DNA of 60,137 bases from a virus: positions 1 to 60,137 of the IMG/VR virus record IMGVR_UViG_3300010291_000001. One strand, written 5' to 3'. How positions within the stretch are numbered: the first letter of the stretch is position 1; each line of letters opens with the position of its first letter. The position numbers and the translations under genes were made by a program. Shown in pieces: positions 1-8,244 of the stretch. Under the pieces are notes generated by a model. That model made no database searches. It was not told the DNA's origin and was given only the letters and a program-made list of their open reading frames with translations.

Positions 1-225
1 ATCGGCGCCGAACAGATTGGCGCCGGATAGTCCGGCGCCCTTCAGGTCGGCACTGTACAAACTGGCGCCGACCAGATCGGCGCCGGTGAGGTCGGCGCCG
101 ACCAGATCGGCGCCGGCCAGATTTGCTTCGGGGAGGTGCGCTCCCCGCAACCCCCCCTCCCCACAAAAAAGGACCTCTCCACTCAAGTTTTCAATCTTTA
201 CCTCTTCCACTGAAACATCCTCCAT
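1..225 (-). CDS. pentapeptide-repeat protein (3' end outside window)
   Basis: The 75 visible residues start at an ATG preceded by an AAAGGA ribosome site. After about 25 non-repeat residues the chain becomes tandem pentapeptides of the A(D/N)LxG type, at least eight of them, running off the left edge. Such repeats fold into a right-handed square beta-helix. Members of this family include DNA-gyrase-binding DNA mimics such as Qnr and MfpA, but many have no known role, so the function here is open. The DNA itself is a run of near-identical 15-bp units. A class B promoter lies about 90 bases upstream. Confidence 0.85.
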   Translation of the reverse strand, partial: MEDVSVEEVKIENLSGEVLFCGEGGLRGAHLPEANLAGADLVGADLTGADLVGASLYSADLKGAGLSGANLFGAD

Positions 226-313
226 GGTCCACATCCTTTCGTTTGGGGGCTATGCCCCCATCCTGCCCCGGTGCCCCGCCGCAGCCACCACGGCCGCGGT
301 TTTTACAGGGCTA

Positions 314-330
314 CTCTATATATTTATAAC
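314..330 (-). promoter_or_regulatory. class B phage promoter-like 17-mer
   Basis: Read on the minus strand this is GTTATAAATATATAGAG, identical over 17 bases to the site at 17163-17179. It contains a TATAAA -10-like core, lies in the gap downstream of the helicase gene and points toward the pentapeptide-repeat gene. No -35 element is evident. The role is inferred from the exact duplication and the position. Confidence 0.55.
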
Positions 331-352
331 ACGTTTCAGCGCAGTTTTTTAT

Positions 353-1615
353 TTATTGAAATACTTCCTTTACCGCCTGCGCCTCCGGCCCCAGGTCCTT
401 AAACGTACCGGTCGTTTCATCGAACACGGCCTCTATTTTATCTCCAGCCGGGCCGTGTCTGTTTTTCAGTATGTGAAACAAAGACTGGCTCCTCGTGTAA
501 GCCGTAGGATCATGCCTGTAGGGCCTCGTGACAATCATAACCACGTCGCCCTGCTCTTCGATTGTGCCGCTCTCTTTCAGCGACGACAGTGTCGGGTTCG
601 CCCAGAACTCATCGGCAGCCCTGTTCAGCTGGCTTGCCACAAACACGCACGCGTCTACGCTCTTTTTCAGGTGTAGAAGGCCCTCGGTGATCCTCATCAT
701 GCTGTGTCTTGGGTCATAGGCATCGGTTGTCACTATCTGAATATAATCCACCATAATAGCCCCTATCTCCTTGTGCTCCAGGCACATACGCTCAGCCGCA
801 GACATGAGCTCGTTTATGCTTATGCCGGTCTTGTCAACCATCCATAACGGCATTTCGCGCAACTCTTCAACCGCCGCCTGCATATCAGCCTTCTCTTCGT
901 CTGTCATGTTGTCGCGCTGTATCCCGGTCGAGTTGATCTGCTTGTATATACACGCGAGCTTTGTTACCGCCTCCGGCCCGGTTATCTCGGGGGAAAACAG
1001 GAGCACTCCGACCCCGTTGAGCAGGCAATTCAAGGCTGTATTATAGACAAACGCGCTTTTGCCCATCGACGGTCTGCCGCCAAGAAACACCAGCTCGTTT
1101 TTGTGCAGCCCGCCCAACACCTCATTAAACGACTCAAGCGGATACCCGCAGGCTATCTTGCTTTTTGTCAGCGGGTGCGGCAGGGAGTCTCCGTGTAACA
1201 CTTCCATACCCAGTTCCCCCGATGACGCGGCGACAATCCGTGCCCTTATCTCGTCTACGGGCATGGCGTTGTTCCGGAGTCCGTCGGCGCATAACTCGAG
1301 CTCCCTGGCCACCTGGTTCTTTTTGTCAAGGTCCTTTATTGACCTTATTGCCCTTTCAAGGTCTGCCGTTGTCTTGAGCGGCATCCAGGATTTAGGCTTT
1401 TTGGCCAGCATGTTCTTTATCCATTGAATGCCGTCCATTGGAATGTCCAGCCTTTTGCTGATGACCCTGGATAGCGTTTTGCTTAGAACCGGATCAAGCG
1501 TTTCACGGCCCGTGAGCTCGAGCATTGCGACAACGTTTCCCCGTGTTTCGTATTCACGGGTGAAGAAGTCAAGAATCGACATTGTTAATTGGTTTATCAA
1601 TATATTGCGGTCCAT
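353..1615 (-). CDS. DnaB-type replicative helicase
   Basis: This 420-residue protein has the RecA-like core of DnaB-family hexameric helicases. Walker A GGRPSMGKS is at residues 179-187, Walker B ending in Asp290 (AIMVDYIQI) follows, and a sensor-like ASQLNR is near 327-332. The N-terminal 150 residues are helical and do not look like a standard DnaB N-domain, so primase contact may be divergent. The start has an AGGAGG site. It is the last gene of a replication cluster with a P-loop ATPase (possible loader) and a Cas4-like nuclease just upstream on the same strand. The protein should unwind DNA at the phage replication fork. Confidence 0.88.
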   Translation of the reverse strand: MDRNILINQLTMSILDFFTREYETRGNVVAMLELTGRETLDPVLSKTLSRVISKRLDIPMDGIQWIKNMLAKKPKSWMPLKTTADLERAIRSIKDLDKKNQVARELELCADGLRNNAMPVDEIRARIVAASSGELGMEVLHGDSLPHPLTKSKIACGYPLESFNEVLGGLHKNELVFLGGRPSMGKSAFVYNTALNCLLNGVGVLLFSPEITGPEAVTKLACIYKQINSTGIQRDNMTDEEKADMQAAVEELREMPLWMVDKTGISINELMSAAERMCLEHKEIGAIMVDYIQIVTTDAYDPRHSMMRITEGLLHLKKSVDACVFVASQLNRAADEFWANPTLSSLKESGTIEEQGDVVMIVTRPYRHDPTAYTRSQSLFHILKNRHGPAGDKIEAVFDETTGTFKDLGPEAQAVKEVFQ

Positions 1616-1623
1616 GTGTCCTC

Positions 1624-1816
1624 CTATTTACTTGACTTTTTCCGGTTATCTTCCTTGCAGAGCATCTGGCAATTCTCGGGGACTGTTTTGCCGCCTTGGC
1701 TCCAGGGCGTTATGTGGTCGGCTTCCATTTCCTCGAATGGGAATGGCTTTCCGCTAGTCGGGTGTAAAGCTCGTCTTTTTGACGCTCTTTGCTTTATTTA
1801 GGTTCTTGTTTGTCAT
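1624..1816 (-). pseudogene. HNH endonuclease remnant (frameshifted)
   Basis: An ATG that overlaps the upstream stop (ATGA) opens a 20-codon reading frame ending in TAG. From there a different frame carries the core of an HNH nuclease, [17 protein letters not shown], followed by [14 protein letters not shown] and a stop. The DH...N...N pattern of the HNH metal site is intact. The N-terminal part that normally precedes it, including the usual CxxC-like GK segment, is mostly missing. I read this as a decayed free-standing homing-type endonuclease with a deletion and frameshift between helicase and ATPase genes. A sequencing frameshift would restore only a short protein. Confidence 0.7.
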
Positions 1817-2244
1817 AGCTCTATAACCTCCGTCTCTGGTTTATGTACCCGCGTCAACTTAATCGCAAGTAGCTCCATGACCCTGTTCTTAATCTGCGCG
1901 TGCCTAATCGTAGTAGGCGGCTTAAGCGAACATATTATAATACACCCCTTCCTGTCCCGCACATTGTTGAACATCCGTACCCACTCGGGCACGTCCGCAA
2001 CGCCGCCACCGTCAAAGTTGTCAATGAACTTTATTCTCGCCAGCATAGCCAGCTGCTTCCCGTCCGTTCCTTCAACCTCATGGACGGATCGCCGCTTGTT
2101 TGCGTCGATATAATCATCAGCAAGTGCCTCTATGATCCGCTTGGCCAGCGTTGTCTTGCCGGTGTACGAGTCGCCGTATATGAACGCCCCGCCCCTGGCC
2201 TTTATCTTTTCAACGAGATTCTCTATCGTCGGAGTATCTTCCAT
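1813..2244 (-). CDS. P-loop ATPase, possible helicase loader
   Basis: This 143-residue protein has a Walker A motif GDSYTGKT at residues 24-31 and a weak Walker B-like stretch (KFIDNFD). The size and the neighbouring DnaB-like helicase suggest a small DnaC-like or AAA+ helicase-loading ATPase, but no family-specific motif proves it. The ATG at 2244 was chosen because a GAAGAAGG site sits just upstream. It overlaps the end of the nuclease gene by 35 bases, and the gene's own stop overlaps the start of the HNH remnant. Confidence 0.6.
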   Translation of the reverse strand: MEDTPTIENLVEKIKARGGAFIYGDSYTGKTTLAKRIIEALADDYIDANKRRSVHEVEGTDGKQLAMLARIKFIDNFDGGGVADVPEWVRMFNNVRDRKGCIIICSLKPPTTIRHAQIKNRVMELLAIKLTRVHKPETEVIEL

Positions 2245-3547
2245 CCAACACCTTCTTCCAATTGTAATTCCTGATAAGCCAATACAAATCCACAACAAAC
2301 TCACTCACCTGCCCGCGCAGAAACATCGAGTTGCGTATATGTTGCGCGACCCTACCCCAATCATTGAGAGACATACCCGAGCGCATGACAGCCTTGGCGG
2401 AGCTGGTGGACTCATTGTGCCGCCTTAGCCCCAGGTCGTTTGCCAGCGCATTGTACGATTTGACTATTTCCCGGGCCTCTTCGATTTTGTTGTTCGCTTT
2501 CTTGTTCTTCGTGGTGCTGCTCCCTGACTCGATCAGGCTTTTCAGGTCAATCTGCGGCAGCGCATCGAACATGGATAGCGTTGTTTTGTTCATTACTATC
2601 CCGGCCGCCCTCAGGTCATCAGTGGTCAACGCCCTGCCCTCGGCGTCTTCAATGACCGCCTTCAACAGGAGCAGTGTTTTCATCTGCCTTCTTGCCGACT
2701 TTAGCGCGCCGCTCCTTAAAAGCCCGTAAGCCCTGTTCGACACGTTGATATACTTCGGTATGTTACACTCCATCGCCAATTCGGGGTTGGGCTTGTCTAT
2801 GATGAAATCTTCGCTCCCGACGGCATCGAAATTCTTGTCCTGACACACCCTTACGTAGGGGCATACCCCCCACACGTTTTCACAGAAATTGAAGTTACAC
2901 GGGAAACTCCCACTTTTTATATAATGGGCGAGAAGCCCTATACTGTCCCTGAGGTACTCCTCGACGGCGTCAAGCCTCACTTTTGTTACATGGGTGGTTT
3001 CCATGCGTACCTTCGGGGCGGCCCACTGACACACCCTTGCCCTGTACTGCTCGAGCGTTTCACTGTTTTTCTGTTTCAGCAGTGGTTGCGGCGCAACAAT
3101 ATATCTGGTCGTCGCATAGTCAAGGTTCAGCAACCACGCGTATAACGGTATCTGTATAGACCGCAGAAACCGTCCCACGTCTATCCTGGACGTCAGCTTG
3201 AAGTCTGTTATTGTTTTTACGCCGTCAAACATGTCTATTTTGCCGGCTATTGTAATTCCGTTGAGCTCCCGCGACGCCTCTATCTCCGAGAAGCAGCCGC
3301 GCAGCTGCATAATGTCGGTTCTCTGCATGACGGCGTCAACGACCCCGAGTATGGCGGCTTTGACGCTATCATTGGGGTACACTATGTCCATCTGTTGCCC
3401 GGTTATCAGCGCCTGCATCTCGGAGTGAAACAGTATGCCCCTTGACATCGGCGCCGTTCTCGGCGGCTTTATTCCTTTTATTATGTTTAGTTCGAACCTT
3501 CTCGGGCATGACCTGAGCATTGATGTGGATGAGTATGTGAGTATCAT
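2210..3547 (-). CDS. PD-(D/E)XK nuclease with Fe-S type cysteines (Cas4/RecB-like)
   Basis: This 445-residue protein shows the Cas4/RecB nuclease layout. A CPRRF motif has Cys14 and a GxLFH-type His is at 41. The catalytic GKID (Asp105) and DFK (Asp115, Lys117) are followed by QxxxY (Gln132, Tyr136). Three further cysteines at 222, 229 and 235, with Cys217 close by, follow at the end of the domain. The split cysteine set is the pattern that holds a 4Fe-4S cluster in Cas4 and AddB. The C-terminal 200 residues are helical and unassigned. In a phage replication cluster it most likely resects DNA ends for recombination-dependent replication. There is no cas gene or CRISPR array beside it. Confidence 0.82.
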   Translation of the reverse strand: MILTYSSTSMLRSCPRRFELNIIKGIKPPRTAPMSRGILFHSEMQALITGQQMDIVYPNDSVKAAILGVVDAVMQRTDIMQLRGCFSEIEASRELNGITIAGKIDMFDGVKTITDFKLTSRIDVGRFLRSIQIPLYAWLLNLDYATTRYIVAPQPLLKQKNSETLEQYRARVCQWAAPKVRMETTHVTKVRLDAVEEYLRDSIGLLAHYIKSGSFPCNFNFCENVWGVCPYVRVCQDKNFDAVGSEDFIIDKPNPELAMECNIPKYINVSNRAYGLLRSGALKSARRQMKTLLLLKAVIEDAEGRALTTDDLRAAGIVMNKTTLSMFDALPQIDLKSLIESGSSTTKNKKANNKIEEAREIVKSYNALANDLGLRRHNESTSSAKAVMRSGMSLNDWGRVAQHIRNSMFLRGQVSEFVVDLYWLIRNYNWKKVLDGRYSDDRESR

Positions 3548-3610
3548 GTTTTGCCCTGTGTCCTTTCTTTCGCCTTGTGCCGGTAAAATTGTACATCGTG
3601 GGGGACGAAT

Positions 3611-3636
3611 CCGGCGCCCGGATGTTCGAGCGCCGG
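3611..3636. other. inverted repeat in 115-bp gap
   Basis: CCGGCGC and GCGCCGG form a 7-bp stem with a 12-base loop between the end of the VWA gene and the start of the nuclease gene. No T-run follows on either strand, so this is not a standard intrinsic terminator. It may be an RNA processing or partial termination hairpin. Confidence 0.35.
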
Positions 3637-3662
3637 AACCGCTTGTTTATAGTCTAGCGCGG

Positions 3663-4871
3663 TTAGTCCTCATAATTCAGCTTTATCACGCTGCCCCACT
3701 GTACGGGCGGGTCGCCCGACTGTTTTGTAATAATCCACAGCCACGGCAGTTTGGGCTCCTGTTCGTCGGCGCTTCCCCAGCCGTCCGTGAACACTATCAC
3801 GCCGGCGTACTTTTTGGCGTTTTCGTTCACGTGTTTCTGGACGTCTTCGAACGCGGTGCCGCCGCGTCCGTACAGTTTGACCTCGTTATATGAAATCTTT
3901 TTTTGCGTCAACACGGCCCTTATTTTCGTGTCGAACTGTAATATGTCATATGTTATTGCCGGATGCTTCAGGCAGCCGAATACGTTCTCCAGCTCCTTGC
4001 TCATCATGGAGCCGGAGACGTCTACCGCCACCAGTATGTGCTTACGCGGACGAAAGTATCTGTTCGCTCCATATTGGGGCTTTTTGACGCTGCCGTATCT
4101 CTTTGATACCTTGCGCCTGGAATGAATGGCTCCAACCGATACGCTCCTGGCCACCCAGGCCCTTATTTGTTTTGCGGCGGGAAACTCGCGCGGCTTCGGC
4201 TCGATGGTTTCCATCTCGTTGCCGCCGACCGACCCGTATTGTTTTTCTATGTATGACGCCACCGGTCCGGCCATTTTTTTATAGAACGTTTCAGCCGTGC
4301 CCGGCGAGACCTCCTCCTCGTCAACCGTGTCGTCGAAAGCTTCGTTCGGGACATAGTTATCCGGGACCTTGTCTTTTATTTTTTTGTACACATCCAGCAG
4401 CGTATCATCATTGCTGATGTCTGTGTCTCTGTATATCCTGTTCAGCCTCTCGAAACTCCTGTGCATTGTCACGTGGGCCCTGGACGCCATCGTTTTGATA
4501 ACGTGATGGACCAACAGGTCCGCCGCAAGATGCAGGGCGGTTTCGTTCATGCCCTCTCCGGCGTGTATTTTCACCCTCACCGGGTGAGACATCGCTATGT
4601 GAAGTGCGTAATGCGCGAACAGAGACACGAGCTCCTTCTCGTCGGTTATGCCCTCGATGTCCTTTGCGGGCACCCCTATAACAAGCGATAGGGCCCCACC
4701 TTTTCTTGTAAGATAAATCTCGCCCGTGTCTCCGGACTCAATAACCGTCTTGTCCGCTATTATAAGCGGATATAATAGCCCGGCCGGGCTCGGCTGGACG
4801 TACATGAATATCTGCGCCAACTTGCCCGCCACGTCTGTGCTGTGTTGTGTATCTGACTTTTTTCTGGACAT
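3663..4871 (-). CDS. VWA-like protein of the DUF2201 metallopeptidase/VWA type
   Basis: The C-terminal third of this 402-residue protein is a von Willebrand A-like domain with the MIDAS motif DVSGS (Asp284, Ser286, Ser288), a GRGGTAFED stretch for the next metal ligand, and VIVFTDGWG. The N-terminal half matches the putative metallopeptidase region of DUF2201 proteins, but the site reads HYALH (87-91) where related proteins have HExxH, so the catalytic Glu is missing. It starts immediately after the stop of the MoxR-like ATPase gene. MoxR and VWA proteins work in pairs in chaperone-like, metal-dependent assembly complexes, so joint action is likely. Confidence 0.78.
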   Translation of the reverse strand: MSRKKSDTQHSTDVAGKLAQIFMYVQPSPAGLLYPLIIADKTVIESGDTGEIYLTRKGGALSLVIGVPAKDIEGITDEKELVSLFAHYALHIAMSHPVRVKIHAGEGMNETALHLAADLLVHHVIKTMASRAHVTMHRSFERLNRIYRDTDISNDDTLLDVYKKIKDKVPDNYVPNEAFDDTVDEEEVSPGTAETFYKKMAGPVASYIEKQYGSVGGNEMETIEPKPREFPAAKQIRAWVARSVSVGAIHSRRKVSKRYGSVKKPQYGANRYFRPRKHILVAVDVSGSMMSKELENVFGCLKHPAITYDILQFDTKIRAVLTQKKISYNEVKLYGRGGTAFEDVQKHVNENAKKYAGVIVFTDGWGSADEQEPKLPWLWIITKQSGDPPVQWGSVIKLNYED

Positions 4872-5990
4872 TTATTTCTCGATCCCGAGCCCCAGCTGTT
4901 TGGTGAAGCTGGATACGATCTTCGGATCCATTCTGCCGATAAGCGACGCCCACCGGCTGTCCAGCAGCGCTATCACCCCGGCTATGATGTCTTTCGGGAT
5001 GTTCGGGGTGTTGAGGACAACCCCGACCTTATTGGCGAGCTCAACATCGCCCTTGGGTCGCCTGGTTATCGTCGAATGCACGGCGTTGGCTACGTCGTAT
5101 ATGATGATGTACTGCGACGTTTTGTCAAGCCGCGCCATCATATTCTGCAACTCCTGCTCTTCCATCTTGAGTATCTCCGCGACGGACGGGAGCTTGGACC
5201 GGAACTCTATGTAATTGGACATCTGGACCGCAAACTGCGGGTTTACGATCCGCGCCAGGTCCACCGCCGCCATGTCGTCAACGCCGAGAATCAAGTTTGA
5301 CAGGCGTTCGGTTTCGCGCGGCGTGCCCCACGGGAGGCCGGAAAGGTCGGCGTGGTCAAGAAACACCTTCGTCGTCATGCCGACTATTCTGCCGTCTATC
5401 TTCGTTCCCATGGTTCCGTCCGCGAGCTCCGCGGGCGTCGTTGCCCAGTTCAGCCAGCTCTTTAGGTCGAATCTCATGTTGACGGTATACATCCTGTCGC
5501 ATTGGGCGGCGTCAGTTGACGTTATGTTATATGACGTGTCATCGTCGTTGCCGGTCAGCACCAATACGCAGTGCTTCGGCAGCTTCCAGCCGCGAAATTC
5601 CCCGAACTGGGACAGGCGCATGATGGCCTGCAGGATATGATCCATCGCCCGGTTGTAGTCGTCTATCAGGTATATGCCGGGCTTTTCATCGTTCGGGTCG
5701 GGCACAAAATCCGGTCGTGCGGTTGCGGTTACGCGCTCCCCGTTTATTTCCGAAATAACCGGAAGGCCCGACATGTCACCGGCTTCCTGTATTTCCGAGA
5801 GAGATGTGAACCAGAACGACCAGTTGTTTTCAAGGCACGTCTGGCGGGGGACGGTTGTCTTCCCTATCCCGTGCGATCCGAGTATCGTCAGGGTGAATGT
5901 TTTTTCCGGGTATTTTGTTTTTTGACTCACAAGGTGCTTGAGCAACGATGCTACCTCGCGGGTATTGACAAAAACCTTGCTTTCCGACAT
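4872..5990 (-). CDS. MoxR-like AAA+ ATPase
   Basis: This 372-residue AAA+ protein has Walker A GSHGIGKT (38-45), Walker B IYLIDDYNRA (Asp110, Asp111) and a sensor-1 Asn in LTGND (148), the order typical of MoxR/RavA ATPases. The ATG at 5990 has a strong AGGAGG site. The stop directly precedes the start of the VWA gene, matching the MoxR-VWA gene pairs found in bacteria and in large phages. The pair may remodel or mature a phage or host complex; the substrate is unknown. The upstream gene's reading frame runs 161 bases into this one. Confidence 0.82.
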   Translation of the reverse strand: MSESKVFVNTREVASLLKHLVSQKTKYPEKTFTLTILGSHGIGKTTVPRQTCLENNWSFWFTSLSEIQEAGDMSGLPVISEINGERVTATARPDFVPDPNDEKPGIYLIDDYNRAMDHILQAIMRLSQFGEFRGWKLPKHCVLVLTGNDDDTSYNITSTDAAQCDRMYTVNMRFDLKSWLNWATTPAELADGTMGTKIDGRIVGMTTKVFLDHADLSGLPWGTPRETERLSNLILGVDDMAAVDLARIVNPQFAVQMSNYIEFRSKLPSVAEILKMEEQELQNMMARLDKTSQYIIIYDVANAVHSTITRRPKGDVELANKVGVVLNTPNIPKDIIAGVIALLDSRWASLIGRMDPKIVSSFTKQLGLGIEK

Positions 5991-6744
5991 ACCGCCTCCT
6001 AAGCTTGCCGTTTGGGAAAAAGTACTCCATCGTTTCTTTTACAAGGCTGTGCGGCTCCACCTCCAAAGGCAGAGCGAACAGCGCGTTTTCAATTGCGCGC
6101 AGACTGTCCATTATTTTTGGCATTGTAGTTATGTCAGTTATCATTATGTTGGGGCCCGGCAGCGACGGGATTATGTACTCGGCGCCGCCAAAAATCAGCC
6201 TTCGGGCCGTATGGGTCTGCCGTACGTCCGCCCTCGCGGGGGAGGTGGCCGGGAATGTCAGCGTGTGCTCGGTCATTTTTCCTTCCTTGTATCGCGTGCT
6301 GAGCAGGGCTCTTACGAAACCTTCGTACAGCTTATATATCTTAAGCGTATGCTTCGGGGTCCACGGCATTACGGTTACCAGTGCTACTGGGTATGCTCCA
6401 AGCTCCTCCACCGGGTACGGGCTGAAAGCCTTGTACGCCCTGTTCCGCCGCGATTGTGCCCTTATGCTCGTCTCTATCTTCATTATTCCATCGTAATATG
6501 CGCTTATTTTGACTCTATGGTCGTAGTCGAAGCAGGTCTGTTCTGTCCTGCGGACATCCACCCCGCAGACGTATGGGCCGGTGTTGTACACAAGCACGCC
6601 GCCGGATACCAGGCTGTACTGTGTGCGGTATTTCGCGCATTGGCGAACTATTATGTCGAGGTTGTCGCCGGAGTGGAAGTCGCCATGACTTGTTTTGTAT
6701 ACTTTTATGTTGCCCAGTGCAATAAAGCGCTCAAGTTCGATCAT
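5830..6744 (-). CDS. unknown protein, long 3' overlap with MoxR gene
   Basis: I do not recognise this 304-residue protein. It is mixed alpha/beta with no clear membrane segment or nucleotide-binding motif. The ATG at 6744 (preceded by GGAG) is preferred to one at 6792 because the upstream gene ends at 6731. The last 53 or so residues lie out of frame over the start of the MoxR-like gene and look less protein-like (Arg/Pro-rich), so the true end may lie near the AGGAGG at about 5995. It sits in an apparent operon with the MoxR/VWA pair and may be a partner. Confidence 0.6.
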   Translation of the reverse strand: MIELERFIALGNIKVYKTSHGDFHSGDNLDIIVRQCAKYRTQYSLVSGGVLVYNTGPYVCGVDVRRTEQTCFDYDHRVKISAYYDGIMKIETSIRAQSRRNRAYKAFSPYPVEELGAYPVALVTVMPWTPKHTLKIYKLYEGFVRALLSTRYKEGKMTEHTLTFPATSPARADVRQTHTARRLIFGGAEYIIPSLPGPNIMITDITTMPKIMDSLRAIENALFALPLEVEPHSLVKETMEYFFPNGKLRRRYVGKQGFCQYPRGSIVAQAPCESKNKIPGKNIHPDDTRIARDREDNRPPPDVP

Positions 6745-7504
6745 GTAGTAGACTCCATAGTTTCTGTCCGGGCGCCTTCGGTTTATACCCATCTATGATG
6801 AGCAGCGGCGGGGGCGGGTCGCCCTCCCTAAGCGCGGCGGCGTCGGCTTGTTCTGTAAACCGGCTCTTGACCTTCTCCGCCTGGTCATACAACATTGTTG
6901 GATGAACAGACGTACAACGGTACAGTCTTTTTATGTATTCCAACCCCTTGCGCATATCGCCGATATCTCTTATCGAATTGTAGAAAAACATTTGCACGTC
7001 CCCGTCCATCGGGTCATGTCCGCCGACGGTGCGCGTCTTCGGGTTGTAGTATGGGTGTACCAGGGCGTCGGGTCCGACGTAAAACGTTTTTGCGTCTATT
7101 ATCATGCCCCAGCTTTTCTCCGTAAACGGCACGTGGATCGCCAGGTGGGTCGGGCGTCCGCCGCGCCTGTCAAAGCACGTAATGATGGCGCCGATACTTT
7201 CGGCGTCCGGTCCCGCCCGCAGCCCCCGGGCCAGCCTGCTTCCCGGCGGAATTTCCCGGAACGCCAGGGACAGATAAACCTTGTCGTTGGACCAGCCTTT
7301 CTGCCCCACGATCAGCATTTTTCTTATATACTTGATGCGATCGCGGTCCTCAATAAACAGGACCGCGTTTGGTATTGCTTGGCCGTCTGCGGTCTCGGCC
7401 CCGAGCGGTGCGTATTCCAGCCGGCCAAGGCTCTTTATGTTGACCGTCGTTTTAACTATATCCCACGCACTTGATACTGGGGCTTCGTGTTGCTGGACGG
7501 TCAT
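6731..7504 (-). CDS. unknown protein
   Basis: This 257-residue protein has no family I can name. It is mixed-charge and predicted soluble, with short proline-rich stretches near the C-terminus (GDPPPPLLI). Its stop overlaps the next gene's start by 14 bases and its own start overlaps the upstream gene's stop, so it is translationally coupled within the 8.2-3.6 kb minus-strand operon. Its role is probably linked to the MoxR-like ATPase system downstream, but this is only context. Confidence 0.6.
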   Translation of the reverse strand: MTVQQHEAPVSSAWDIVKTTVNIKSLGRLEYAPLGAETADGQAIPNAVLFIEDRDRIKYIRKMLIVGQKGWSNDKVYLSLAFREIPPGSRLARGLRAGPDAESIGAIITCFDRRGGRPTHLAIHVPFTEKSWGMIIDAKTFYVGPDALVHPYYNPKTRTVGGHDPMDGDVQMFFYNSIRDIGDMRKGLEYIKRLYRCTSVHPTMLYDQAEKVKSRFTEQADAAALREGDPPPPLLIIDGYKPKAPGQKLWSLLHDRT

Positions 7505-8223
7505 TTCCCGCCCCCGCCCTCTATTTTGGTCAAGATTGCCTGCAGGTCAGTCTCATATTCGGCAAGCGTTCCGGACGTGTCGCGCACGGACGATATGCCG
7601 ACCGTCGGCCTTGTTCTTATAATGCACTCGTCCTTGCCGTTAACCCGGCTCCTGGCCACCCGGAACACCTCCGGGAAGTCAAGCGCAAACTTCTCCCTTA
7701 GGGAGCCTATCAGGTACGGGGATACGCCTATCACGTCCCCGCTGGTGTTTTTCAGCATTGTCTCTCTGGCCGTGACAATATAGACGTCCGCGCACTTCTC
7801 CAAAACGTTCATTCTGTCTTTTGTCATTACCTCGATCGCCGTCCAGTCCGTCTTGTCCATTCTGCTCTGCATTGAGCTTCGCGCCGCGCTGGCGTTTTCT
7901 TCGTTTCTTTTTGTTATGTAGTTATAGATGATATCGTTCAGCTCCGACAGATCATGCAGGACAACCATGTCAAAGCGCTGCTCCGTAACCGCGCTTATCG
8001 CGTCGTCAATATCCGGCATGTCGCTGTATGTCCACACTTCGAGGTTCTTCAGTCCCACGAGCTCGTTGAGCATTTTTTCGGGTGTTATAAGGAGGTTCTT
8101 CTTGGTTATTGTCTTTTTGAAGATTACTTCCTTGATGATGTTTATTCCGGCCGCCCCATACAGAAAGATCTTCCGGTACATGGCCGGGTCATATTCTACC
8201 TCTTTAAGTTTGCGTAGCGCCAT
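7501..8223 (-). CDS. RecA-fold-like NTPase with degenerate P-loop
   Basis: The 240-residue protein opens like a small RecA/Sak4-type ATPase: a strand leading to FLYGAAGINII where a GxxxxGK(T/S) loop would be, then a FDMVVLHDL strand resembling Walker B. The lysine and threonine of Walker A are absent, so ATP hydrolysis in the usual way is unlikely. The ATG at 8223 has AAAGGA upstream. A terminator lies just ahead of it, so its expression needs readthrough or an unrecognised promoter. It may be a structural or regulatory relic of a recombination ATPase. Certainty is modest. Confidence 0.45.
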   Translation of the reverse strand: MALRKLKEVEYDPAMYRKIFLYGAAGINIIKEVIFKKTITKKNLLITPEKMLNELVGLKNLEVWTYSDMPDIDDAISAVTEQRFDMVVLHDLSELNDIIYNYITKRNEENASAARSSMQSRMDKTDWTAIEVMTKDRMNVLEKCADVYIVTARETMLKNTSGDVIGVSPYLIGSLREKFALDFPEVFRVARSRVNGKDECIIRTRPTVGISSVRDTSGTLAEYETDLQAILTKIEGGGGK

Positions 8224-8244
8224 AGTTGTTTCCTTTCGTTTAGT

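Noticed and set aside
17-676. Long plus-strand frame opposite the pentapeptide repeat and helicase genes
   Set aside because: It is made of Ser-Ala-Pro repeats created by reading the pentapeptide DNA backwards, with no ribosome site.
3369-3596. Minus-strand frame starting ATG TAC AAT at 3596, resembling the array starts
   Set aside because: It overlaps the nuclease gene out of frame for most of its length, has no ribosome site, and its sequence is Lys/Arg-biased like a shadow frame.
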